A stretch of 42,785 nt of DNA, from assembly GCA_001603105.1 (NCBI GenBank), contig LVBE01000085.1, positions 1 to 42,785 of the forward strand. Reading direction: 5' to 3'. The notes under the pieces were generated by a model, which saw only the letters and a program-made list of their open reading frames with translations, was not told where the DNA came from and made no database searches. The translations under genes and the position numbers were made by a program. Source of the stretch: Spirochaetales bacterium Spiro_03. Its GTDB lineage: Bacteria > Spirochaetota > Spirochaetia > Sphaerochaetales > Sphaerochaetaceae. This document shows positions 34,640-41,596 of this stretch, in pieces (position 1 is the stretch's first letter; the number at the start of each line of letters is the position of its first letter).

Positions 34640-35740
34640 TCAGTCGTCCAATGCCGCAAGGCCTGCAGGGACTGCACCGGCTGCCAGTGCTTCCTTGTAG
34701 GTCTTGTAGAGCTTGACCTTGCCGCTGATGACGTCAGCCTTGGCTGCGTCGACCGCTGCCTTCACGCGCGGTGAAAGCTCGGGGTTGGCAGCAGAGTAGC
34801 CGACACCTTCGTCAGCCATGCCCATCTGGACCACCCCACCTTTGAAGGTGCCGTCGGCGACAGCGCCGAGGACCATCAGAGAGGAGTTCTCAACACGCTT
34901 GAGCATCGAAGTCAGTACAGCGCTCTTGGTTCCACTGTAGATACCGTCTGCATACTGGTCACTGTCAACGCCGATCGCCCACACGTTCTTGCCCTGTGCC
35001 CGATACTCCTTCGCCTGGGCGATGGTGCCGTTTCCGGTGCCGCCGGCGGCGCTGAAGATGCAGTAGACGCCCATGTCGTACCAGTTCTTCGCCTGAGCCT
35101 TAGCCAGCTCGGGCTTGCCCCAGTCGTTGGCGTAGTAGTCATAGATCGGGGCGTTGGGGAAGACGGAGCGGATGCCCTGTACATAGCCCATCTCAAACTT
35201 GGTGATGGTGCCGCCGGGTACGCCACCGATGAAACCGAAGCGCGGGTTGGCGATGCCATCTTCTTTTGCCTGCAGCGCCGCAGCCAATCCTACCAGGTAA
35301 GATCCCTGCTCCTCGCTGTAGATGAACTCCATGACGTTGGGCTGGCCGACCCAGTCGACGTCAACGATGGTGTACTTCTGCTTGGGGTACTGCGGGGCAA
35401 CCTCACCGAGGGCATCGGCCCAGGTGAAGCCGGTGACCATGATCAGGTCATAGCCTTCGTCGGATGCCTGGCGCAGGTTCGGGATATACATGTCCTGGGT
35501 CTGTGCGGTGACCACATCATAGAGCTTGCCACGGTTTTTCGGGTTCTCGACAGTATCGCCATAGAATTCTACGATGCCCCTCCACGCTGCTGCGTTGAAG
35601 GACTTGTCGTCGATGCCAGTGGCATCGGTGAGCAGACGAATCGTCGGCCGGCCGTCAGCAGGCGCTGTATCCTTGGTCCCCTGCGCAAAGATGGACACGC
35701 CAAGGATCAGAACAAGAAGCACGATAGTCAGTTTCTTCAT
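34640..35740 (-). CDS. BmpA/PnrA-family nucleoside-binding protein
   Basis: This periplasmic binding protein of 366 residues belongs to the Bmp family, whose characterised members (such as Treponema PnrA) bind purine nucleosides. The signal peptide 'MKKLTIVLLVLILGVSIFA' precedes 'QGTKDTAPADG', with no lipobox cysteine. Family marks are 'LLTDATGIDDKSFNAAAWRGI', 'DLIMVTGFTWADAL', 'YSEEQGSYLVGLAAAL', 'FGFIGGVPGGTITKFEMGY' and 'AIGVDSDQY', followed by 'SMLKRVENS'. AGGAGGG lies 6 bases before the ATG. It is the first gene of an operon that ends with deoD and a nitroreductase. Confidence 0.95.
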   Translation of the reverse strand: MKKLTIVLLVLILGVSIFAQGTKDTAPADGRPTIRLLTDATGIDDKSFNAAAWRGIVEFYGDTVENPKNRGKLYDVVTAQTQDMYIPNLRQASDEGYDLIMVTGFTWADALGEVAPQYPKQKYTIVDVDWVGQPNVMEFIYSEEQGSYLVGLAAALQAKEDGIANPRFGFIGGVPGGTITKFEMGYVQGIRSVFPNAPIYDYYANDWGKPELAKAQAKNWYDMGVYCIFSAAGGTGNGTIAQAKEYRAQGKNVWAIGVDSDQYADGIYSGTKSAVLTSMLKRVENSSLMVLGAVADGTFKGGVVQMGMADEGVGYSAANPELSPRVKAAVDAAKADVISGKVKLYKTYKEALAAGAVPAGLAALDD

Positions 35741-35771
35741 AAATTACCCTCCTAGTGGTAGTGTAGAGGGT

Positions 35772-35780
35772 ATTGTACCA
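35772..35780 (-). promoter_or_regulatory. Extended -10 promoter element of the nucleoside importer operon
   Basis: The minus strand reads TGG-TACAAT about 31 bases before the ATG at 35740. No good -35 is seen 17 bases upstream. It belongs to the TGGTA-type group of this window. No purine riboswitch was recognised in the 159-base gap. Confidence 0.5.
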
Positions 35781-35874
35781 CAGCTCTGGCAAATGTGTAT
35801 GGTCAGATTTTTGATAACTATGCAAAAACTGTTAGTAAAGCATCCCAGGATGACGCAGAACCCACCAGAACCTG

Positions 35875-35892
35875 AAAAATTGACTTGTCAAT
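35875..35892 (-). terminator. Weak terminator-like hairpin after the outer-membrane protein gene
   Basis: On the minus strand ATTGA-CAAG-TCAAT is followed by a short T-run (the final T of the stem plus four more), 7 bases after the stop at 35900. The stem has only five pairs and is AT-rich, so efficiency is doubtful. Confidence 0.35.
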
Positions 35893-35899
35893 GCAACGA

Positions 35900-37564
35900 T
35901 CAGAACGAGTATGAAAGCCCAAGGGTAAACTGAAAGTCAACATTCGAAGCGGAGCGTGTGTGCGATGGCTTATGATAGGTCCAACGGGTAATCCAATCGA
36001 CCTGACCATGTACAGCCAATGATGGAAGTGGAGTCTCCCACCTAAAAGAGAGGGAACATATCACGCGCTCGGTATGGTTGTCTCCTGATGGGGCTGGTCC
36101 GTTGACATTGGGAGCGCCTGCATTGCTGTCAGGATCACCGGCCCCATCTCCTTTATGATGGGGAGCTTTGAATGTCAATTCTCCTTGTCGATGAAACGTG
36201 ATAGAGCCGGTGACCTGCAGAATATTCGGAAGCAGGTACGAGCCGGTAGCCTGGAGCACCTGTCCATCTGACCCCCAAGAATATCCAAGGAAATCAATTC
36301 GGGTAGCGCCATGGTTATTGCTCAAACCACGAGCAACGAGAAAATCAACTCCATCTCGACGATACAGGACCGGATCGGTATATCCATACTCGATTGTCGC
36401 TGTCCAGTATCCTGGTCGTTGTTGCCAACTATAGCTGAGATTAACCAAATATCCCATTGCATTGGCTTCATAATCCGACTCGGTAGGCAATTGGTACTGA
36501 TCGAGGACAAATTGTCCATGCATGGAGATCGACGGTAGGATCGCCCAGTCCAGCTCGATGCTGGCAATTGAATTGAGATGGGTTCGATCGTAGATATTGT
36601 GGTAGACATAGGTAGGGTCCATGTACCTGATGATGGGTTCAGGCCCTTTGTACATCACGTTCTCACTGATGGAAATCCTTGCTTTCTTAAAACACTCGAA
36701 TTCAAAGCGATGGGCGAGAAAGATCCGTTGCACCGACTCCTCGAGAGGGTTCGGCAAGAAAATATAGAGTAGATGCAATTTTGATGTATCGCCAAAGATC
36801 GAGAAGCTGAGGTGCTGATGGTTGGAGATATGGTCTCCGATGACGAGATCCCCACTGACCCCGTTGCCCCACTTCAATCGTCCACGACCAATGCTCAAAG
36901 ACCACCATTGGGTACCGAGCGAAAGCTGTGAGTCATGGGGCCAATCGCCAATAGGCAGGTCAGGCATAGGAAATGGGAAGTTTGTCAGAACATAGCTGGA
37001 AAAGCGTACCGCATCCTGATGTACATCAACGTTCGAATCAAATGCACCGATGGACAGTGATTCGGTCTTATCATCGTGGCGCATCACCGGCGAGACTCCA
37101 ACATCAATCGAGGTGGAAAAATAAAAGTGCTCCCCACGTGCTGCCTCAACGAAAAAGCGGGCAAAAGGCTCTCGCTGGTCCAGTGAGCGTATCCAATCGT
37201 GGGAGGTTGAGAAGGTGGGGTTCGTGTGTGCATACCCCTCGAGGTTGAAGGTGCTGGAAATCCGGTACCGCATCCTATCCGCTGCGAATACAGGCGATTC
37301 CTTTTCCAATTGTCTTGACAAAGCCGACCGCAATTGCCGGTGAGTTTGCGTATCAGCAATCCGAGAGTAGAGCGTTGAGGCTTCCCACCCAGACCATGGA
37401 CGAGATGACGATGCCAACGGCAATCCCTCAATTCGATACAAAATATCCATATAGGTGTAGACGGGAGATGAAAGCGGGATGGATCGAGGGGTGGGTGCAG
37501 GACTTGCTCCCAATGCGTTAAAGACCATCGATATAAGCAACAGCAGCAGAATGCGGGTTTTCAT
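35900..37564 (-). CDS. Outer-membrane beta-barrel protein, Wzi/capsule-assembly-like (paralogue 1)
   Basis: The 554-residue protein has a signal peptide ('MKTRILLLLLISMVFNALGA') and many alternating hydrophobic/polar strands. It ends 'FTLGLSYSF', with the terminal aromatic residue expected for a BAM substrate. The central 'WWSLSIGRGRLKWGNGVSGD' and 'IGDHISNHQHLSF' resemble the Wzi capsule-assembly barrel motif (GR...WG.G..G.L..S). A Gly/Asp/Asn-rich insert near 'KGDGAGDPDSNAGAPNVNG' is a likely loop. It is a paralogue of the gene immediately upstream. A weak SD, GAGG, lies 8 bases before ATG 37564. Function is unknown; surface polysaccharide attachment is only suggested by similarity. Confidence 0.7.
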   Translation of the reverse strand: MKTRILLLLLISMVFNALGASPAPTPRSIPLSSPVYTYMDILYRIEGLPLASSSRPWSGWEASTLYSRIADTQTHRQLRSALSRQLEKESPVFAADRMRYRISSTFNLEGYAHTNPTFSTSHDWIRSLDQREPFARFFVEAARGEHFYFSTSIDVGVSPVMRHDDKTESLSIGAFDSNVDVHQDAVRFSSYVLTNFPFPMPDLPIGDWPHDSQLSLGTQWWSLSIGRGRLKWGNGVSGDLVIGDHISNHQHLSFSIFGDTSKLHLLYIFLPNPLEESVQRIFLAHRFEFECFKKARISISENVMYKGPEPIIRYMDPTYVYHNIYDRTHLNSIASIELDWAILPSISMHGQFVLDQYQLPTESDYEANAMGYLVNLSYSWQQRPGYWTATIEYGYTDPVLYRRDGVDFLVARGLSNNHGATRIDFLGYSWGSDGQVLQATGSYLLPNILQVTGSITFHRQGELTFKAPHHKGDGAGDPDSNAGAPNVNGPAPSGDNHTERVICSLSFRWETPLPSLAVHGQVDWITRWTYHKPSHTRSASNVDFQFTLGLSYSF

Positions 37565-37634
37565 GCACAGAGCCTCACTACCAATTCTTGAGCATCAAGC
37601 GCATCATCACAGATGATACAATAGCTTCTTTCTT

Positions 37635-37643
37635 TCGATACCA
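37635..37643 (-). promoter_or_regulatory. Possible extended -10 element before outer-membrane paralogue 1
   Basis: TGG-TATCGA on the minus strand lies about 70 bases before ATG 37564. The hexamer is poorer than the others of this type in the window. Confidence 0.25.
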
Positions 37644-37673
37644 ACACATCCTGTCTCTACGCCAACGACCCAC

Positions 37674-37696
37674 CCCATGTCAAGAGCAGACATGGG
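37674..37696 (-). repeat. Perfect inverted repeat between the two outer-membrane protein genes
   Basis: CCCATGTC-7 bases-GACATGGG forms an 8-base-pair stem 37 bases after the stop of the upstream paralogue. It is not followed by a T-run on the minus strand. It could be a pause site, an mRNA end protector or a dyad operator. Confidence 0.45.
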
Positions 37697-37732
37697 AGAG
37701 GGATCGACGTTGTCGGTGCCACTTTTTCAACA

Positions 37733-39601
37733 TCAGATGCTGTATGAAAGACCCAGACTCAACTGCACATCATGTGTCTTCTTGCCGGCAATATTCTTGT
37801 AGTTTGCGACGGTAATATAATCCAATTGGCCAAAGGCACGAACACTGTCGATGAATTGATAGGATCCCTTGACCCCCGCAACGACGGTGTGTGAGACCGC
37901 GTTCCGGCTCGCATACCCACTGTCAAGGTAGTTGCCTAATGCATCACCGCCATTGCTGGTGGGAGAGGAGACGAGCGGTTGCTTTGATCCTCCAACCTCA
38001 CTCCATACGGTGAACATGTCAAATGTACCATGGGCCATATAGAAGAGGTTGGCTGATGCCGCCCATTTGCCATAGCGTTTCACCCCAGCGTTGAGATTGA
38101 CAACCAGTGCATCGTTTCCATAGGTGTAGCCAAGAAATTGCGGGTTATACCGAGTATCGCTTGAATTGGTGAACTCCCTGATAACGCCGACATAGTTGAG
38201 CCCATACGTATCATATGAGCCCGCACTTGGCGTGTTATTCTGTGCATAGCGCAGGTACAGGTACGGGTCGGTATAGGCAATCTCCAGCGATCCATGGCCA
38301 ACCATATCTCTCATCGGCAGCACGCCCTTCGCACCACCGAGGAAGCCGAACGTCTCGGGGTAGTTGGACACTGTGGCACTTGGCACGTCCTCTCCCGGCA
38401 ATGAGAATTCATCCACAATCCCCTGTACATAGAGGTTCAAGCCTTTGATGGGTGTGTAATCAAGCTCAAGGGAGAGGATCGAATTCGAGTTGGAACGGAT
38501 GTAATAACTGTGGAAGATACCAGCGGGGTTGAGGAATCGCAGATCGAAGTAATTCTCTTCACTCTGATACATGATGCTCTCAGTGAGCGCCAAGCCAACC
38601 TTATCCTTGAAAAGACGTCCCTCAAGACGGTGGGACATGAACATATAGAGTCCAGTCTGCAGATCTCCCTGTCCTGTACCTAGGAGCGGGCCATCGGTTT
38701 GATTGTTGTAATAAACTGGTACCTGCACGGTTTTATCAACAAACTCTTTGAATGTTCCATCGCCGTTGAAAACAGGTTCCTTGATTGTCATCGTTTTGTA
38801 CGTGTATACCCCATCAAAGTAGTGCAATGGATGGGGGAAAAACGAAGTAACGAACGTATACTTGAATCTATCGGAGAATGAGGTGAATCGAGCCAGGTTA
38901 TGGTATTTGAACGTATCACTGATCGAGAGGTTGCCGGTTGTTCCCGCGCCCCAATTGAGCCGGTCACGTCCGAGCTGGAACGTCCAATGGTCGCCTCCCG
39001 CTGCTACGAACGCGCGATACGGCATATTGAAATCGATGTCATCCATGACCGAAGGTGGAACCATCGGGACGTTTGCTCCAAAGACCGTAGATCCAAAGGT
39101 ATTTTTGAGGGTATTCATATTGCCGATGCTAAACTCAGAGTACCCATAGAAGTTCTTTGATGGCCACGTCTCCAGCGCTACATTGATCAGGGGTTTCTGA
39201 TCCTTGAATCCCCTGATCCAGTTCTCCCTACCGGAAAAATCAGTGGTATTGGTATGGAGGTACGACTCTAGATTAGCCTCAAAACCCCAAGAGAGACCTA
39301 TGCCTGTTCCCTGGATCTTCGGCTCAAGGGACAATGCGTTTTGAACATACTCATATACCCAAGTCAGCCTGCTATCCAATGATCGTGCATCAACCTTCTC
39401 CATCATCAGCGAGAGCTCAGCCTGACTGTAGGGACCTGTGGTTGACGGCAGCGAAAGTCCCTGAGAGATGTACAACATCTGGATAGCTTCATAGAGATCA
39501 CTGTCAAGACTATAGATTTTTTGTTGATTAGGACCAGCAGAAATTGGAGCGAGCAAAAAGAGAACGGTTGCAATCAGAGCAATACCCTTTGTCAACTTCA
39601 T
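37733..39601 (-). CDS. Outer-membrane beta-barrel protein, Wzi/capsule-assembly-like (paralogue 2)
   Basis: This 622-residue protein has a signal peptide (MKLTKGIALIATVLFLLAPISAG), many beta strands and the C-terminal 'VQLSLGLSYSI', matching the neighbour's 'FTLGLSYSF'. The shared core is 'WTFQLGRDRLNWGAGTTGNLSISD', followed by 'FFPHPL' where the neighbour has 'FLPNPL'. Both also share 'ENWIRGFKDQKP' versus 'HDWIRSLDQREP'. It is clearly a tandem duplication that has diverged. ATG 39601 with GAGG upstream is chosen over the track's TTG 39613. The function is unknown. Confidence 0.7.
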   Translation of the reverse strand: MKLTKGIALIATVLFLLAPISAGPNQQKIYSLDSDLYEAIQMLYISQGLSLPSTTGPYSQAELSLMMEKVDARSLDSRLTWVYEYVQNALSLEPKIQGTGIGLSWGFEANLESYLHTNTTDFSGRENWIRGFKDQKPLINVALETWPSKNFYGYSEFSIGNMNTLKNTFGSTVFGANVPMVPPSVMDDIDFNMPYRAFVAAGGDHWTFQLGRDRLNWGAGTTGNLSISDTFKYHNLARFTSFSDRFKYTFVTSFFPHPLHYFDGVYTYKTMTIKEPVFNGDGTFKEFVDKTVQVPVYYNNQTDGPLLGTGQGDLQTGLYMFMSHRLEGRLFKDKVGLALTESIMYQSEENYFDLRFLNPAGIFHSYYIRSNSNSILSLELDYTPIKGLNLYVQGIVDEFSLPGEDVPSATVSNYPETFGFLGGAKGVLPMRDMVGHGSLEIAYTDPYLYLRYAQNNTPSAGSYDTYGLNYVGVIREFTNSSDTRYNPQFLGYTYGNDALVVNLNAGVKRYGKWAASANLFYMAHGTFDMFTVWSEVGGSKQPLVSSPTSNGGDALGNYLDSGYASRNAVSHTVVAGVKGSYQFIDSVRAFGQLDYITVANYKNIAGKKTHDVQLSLGLSYSI

Positions 39602-39633
39602 CACAAACCTCAATATTCATTTAAATTTTCGCC

Positions 39634-39642
39634 AGTATACCA
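39634..39642 (-). promoter_or_regulatory. Extended -10 promoter element of outer-membrane paralogue 2
   Basis: The minus strand reads TGG-TATACT, identical to the element before the rubrerythrin-like gene, including the following GGC. It lies 33 bases upstream of ATG 39601. Confidence 0.5.
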
Positions 39643-39661
39643 CAAAATTCGCAGCCTATAA

Positions 39662-39702
39662 GAAAAAAAGGCGGTTTCCCTCTCGATTAAGGAAACACCG
39701 CC
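39662..39702 (-). terminator. Intrinsic terminator of tRNA-Pro
   Basis: On the minus strand GGCGG...TTTCC pairs with GGAAA...CCGCC around an 11-base loop, followed by seven T. It starts 4 bases after the tRNA discriminator position. Confidence 0.8.
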
Positions 39703-39705
39703 TGA

Positions 39706-39778
39706 TCGGGCAGAGAGGATTTGAACCTCCGACCCCTTGGTCCCGAACCAAGTGCGCTAGCCCCTGCGCTACTGCCCG
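39706..39778 (-). tRNA. tRNA-Pro (anticodon CGG)
   Basis: The minus strand folds as a standard 73-base tRNA. The acceptor stem is CGGGCAG/CTGCCCG, the D-arm GCGC-AGGGGCTA-GCGC, the anticodon arm CTTGG-TTCGGGA-CCAAG with anticodon CGG and G37, and the T-arm GGAGG-TTCAAAT-CCTCT; A73 is the discriminator. The 3' CCA is not encoded (the sequence continues TCAGG), so CCA must be added by a nucleotidyltransferase. It decodes the CCG codon. Confidence 0.95.
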
Positions 39779-39799
39779 GCTTTGTCACAGCCGCTGTCA

Positions 39800-39828
39800 A
39801 ATATATCGGCAGGCTTTGGGAATGTCAA
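39800..39828 (-). promoter_or_regulatory. Promoter of tRNA-Pro
   Basis: A near-consensus sigma-70 promoter is visible on the minus strand: TTGACA (39828-39823), 17-base spacer, TATATT (39805-39800). The -10 ends 21 bases before the first base of the tRNA. Confidence 0.8.
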
Positions 39829-39859
39829 GCAAGCCCGGAAGAGGAGGTTCGCCTCTTCA

Positions 39860-39888
39860 TTGACAGCAGTGGGGACAAATGCTATTTT
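39860..39888 (+). promoter_or_regulatory. Promoter of the SurA/PpiD-like gene
   Basis: TTGACA, 17-base spacer and TATTTT with TG one base upstream (TGC-TATTTT). It lies 51 bases before ATG 39940 and is divergent from the tRNA promoter about 30 bases away. A GAAGAGG/CCTCTTC inverted repeat sits between the two promoters (about 39838-39858). Confidence 0.7.
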
Positions 39889-39939
39889 TCTGAAGACTGT
39901 CCGCACCGCGGGCCACGTACAGAGAGAAAGAGGTTTACC

Positions 39940-41514
39940 ATGTCCGACAATGACACCACAGAGGATAAGAAACAGGAAGAAGATACCAAGGTACTCTCCT
40001 TTGAGAAGCCGAAGCAGAGCGGCGCTGGCAAAGTAGCCAAGAAAGAAGCCGTTGCAAAGCCGAAGCAGAAGATAACCCTTGGCTGGGCATTGGGCATGCT
40101 GATCCTCATCCTGATCGCCATCTCCTTCGTCGCCGCCCCTGCCATCGAGGCATTTGTCGGAAAGCGAAGCTCATCATCACTGGTCTTCGGAAAGTACGGC
40201 AAGGAGAACATCGCCTACGCATACGGCAACCACTTCTACGACCAGGTACAGAACTACGCTGACCAATACAAGAGCAGTGGCTCGGACCCGACCCAAGTGC
40301 TCTACCAGATCTGGAAGGGCGCCTATGACTCTACGGTGATCTATACCGCTGTCAACCAACTGGCGAAGAAGGCAGGCATCATCGCCAGTGACGAAGCGGT
40401 TCGGCGGGCCATCATCAACAGCGGCGTCTACCACAAAGATGGCAAGTTCGACGTCGCAACCTATCAGAAGGCGTCTAGCGATGCCAAGAGCCGGCTGGAG
40501 ACCCAGATCAGACGTTCGTTCCCCTACCAGATTGTTGTCGATGACATCGGCAGCGTCCTCTCTTCAAAGGGTGAGGCTGACTATGTCGCATCGCTGGCCC
40601 AGACAGGACGCTCCTTCAACTACGTCGTCGTCGACCCGAGCCACTTCCCCGATGAGAGTGCCGTCCGCTACGCCCTTGAGCACGAGCAGCTCTTCACCAC
40701 CCTCGATGTCTCCATCATCTCAGTGACTGATGAGAACCTCGCTCGCTCCCTCTCCAAGGACATCCTGCTTGGCACTACCACCTTCGAAGAGGCGGCAGAG
40801 CAGCACAGCCTGGACTCCTTTGCTGCGAACGGAGGGGCTGTCGGCAAGCTCTTCTACTACGCCATTGAGCCGAACTTCACCTCCGTCGACGATGCAGCGC
40901 TACTCTTGAATGCCAAGGATGGAGATCTGCTCGGCCCCTTTGAGAGCCAGGGTGCATGGACGCTGTGGCGGATCAACCGTCGAGCAAGTCAAGCTGACTT
41001 CACCGACGAAGCGACCCTCAACGGCATCAAGGCATACATCGCCACCAACGAGGCGGCTATGATCGAGCCGTGGCTTGAGCAGTATGCCCAGGACCTGAAG
41101 CGGGCAGCGGATGCATCAAGCCTTGAAGAGGCCGCCCTTGACCGGGACCTCGAGGTGGTCACTGTCTCCTCGACACCGTACAACAGAGCCAAGTCCACCT
41201 ATATGGCTGACCTCTCCTATACCGACCCGATGGGCTACCTCAACCAGGCAGCCTCCCAGGCAGAGGTTGCTTCCTCCCTCTACAAGAGCGGGGAACACAC
41301 CCTGCTCGATCCGATCAAGGTCGGCACCTCCCTGATCATCGTCGAAACTGGAAGCGATGAGACCGATGAGGGTATGGGTAGCTATATCACCATGTTCTAC
41401 GACTACCTCAGCGGCAGTCAGAACCAGCAGGACTTCTCCCAGGCCCTGTACACCTCACCTGTTCACAAGAACGACTTCTTATCCACCTTCTTCAGTGTCG
41501 TCCTCGGCCAGTGA
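39940..41514 (+). CDS. Membrane-anchored SurA/PpiD-like peptidyl-prolyl isomerase
   Basis: The 524-residue protein has a charged cytoplasmic N-terminus (D/E then K-rich), one membrane anchor near residues 46-67 ('LGWALGMLILILIAISFVAAPAI'), then a SurA_N-like chaperone region. A parvulin-type domain follows: 'LDVSIISVTDENLARSLSKDI', 'TTFEEAAEQHSLDSFAANGGAVGKLFY' and 'GDLLGPFESQGAWTLWRIN'. It faces the periplasm and probably assists folding of outer-membrane or periplasmic proteins, as PpiD does. The track start at 39721 lies inside the tRNA; ATG 39940 has AGAGG upstream and its own promoter. A strong terminator follows, so it is monocistronic. Confidence 0.88.
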   Translation: MSDNDTTEDKKQEEDTKVLSFEKPKQSGAGKVAKKEAVAKPKQKITLGWALGMLILILIAISFVAAPAIEAFVGKRSSSSLVFGKYGKENIAYAYGNHFYDQVQNYADQYKSSGSDPTQVLYQIWKGAYDSTVIYTAVNQLAKKAGIIASDEAVRRAIINSGVYHKDGKFDVATYQKASSDAKSRLETQIRRSFPYQIVVDDIGSVLSSKGEADYVASLAQTGRSFNYVVVDPSHFPDESAVRYALEHEQLFTTLDVSIISVTDENLARSLSKDILLGTTTFEEAAEQHSLDSFAANGGAVGKLFYYAIEPNFTSVDDAALLLNAKDGDLLGPFESQGAWTLWRINRRASQADFTDEATLNGIKAYIATNEAAMIEPWLEQYAQDLKRAADASSLEEAALDRDLEVVTVSSTPYNRAKSTYMADLSYTDPMGYLNQAASQAEVASSLYKSGEHTLLDPIKVGTSLIIVETGSDETDEGMGSYITMFYDYLSGSQNQQDFSQALYTSPVHKNDFLSTFFSVVLGQ

Positions 41515-41532
41515 CCGAGCCAACGACCAAAG

Positions 41533-41557
41533 GGCCGGCTTGCAAGCCGGCCTTTTT
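41533..41557 (+). terminator. Intrinsic terminator of the SurA/PpiD-like gene
   Basis: GGCCGGCTTGCAAGCCGGCC is a perfect palindrome, extended by AAAG upstream, followed by TTTTT. It begins 18 bases after the stop codon. Confidence 0.92.
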
Positions 41558-41578
41558 CATGTGGTGTGCTCTCCTCTT

Positions 41579-41590
41579 CTGTGGTAGCCT
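41579..41590 (+). promoter_or_regulatory. Possible extended -10 element of the DUF2804-like gene
   Basis: CTGTGG-TAGCCT lies six bases before ATG 41597, the same geometry as at the kinase and hydrolase genes. The hexamer is only a partial match to TATAAT. Confidence 0.3.
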
Positions 41591-41596
41591 TGGGGT

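Noticed and set aside
35741-35899. Purine riboswitch before the nucleoside importer operon
   Set aside because: None of the conserved purine riboswitch loops were found in this gap on the minus strand.
39721-39939. N-terminal extension of the SurA/PpiD-like ORF
   Set aside because: It would translate through the tRNA-Pro gene and through the promoter; ATG 39940 has its own SD.
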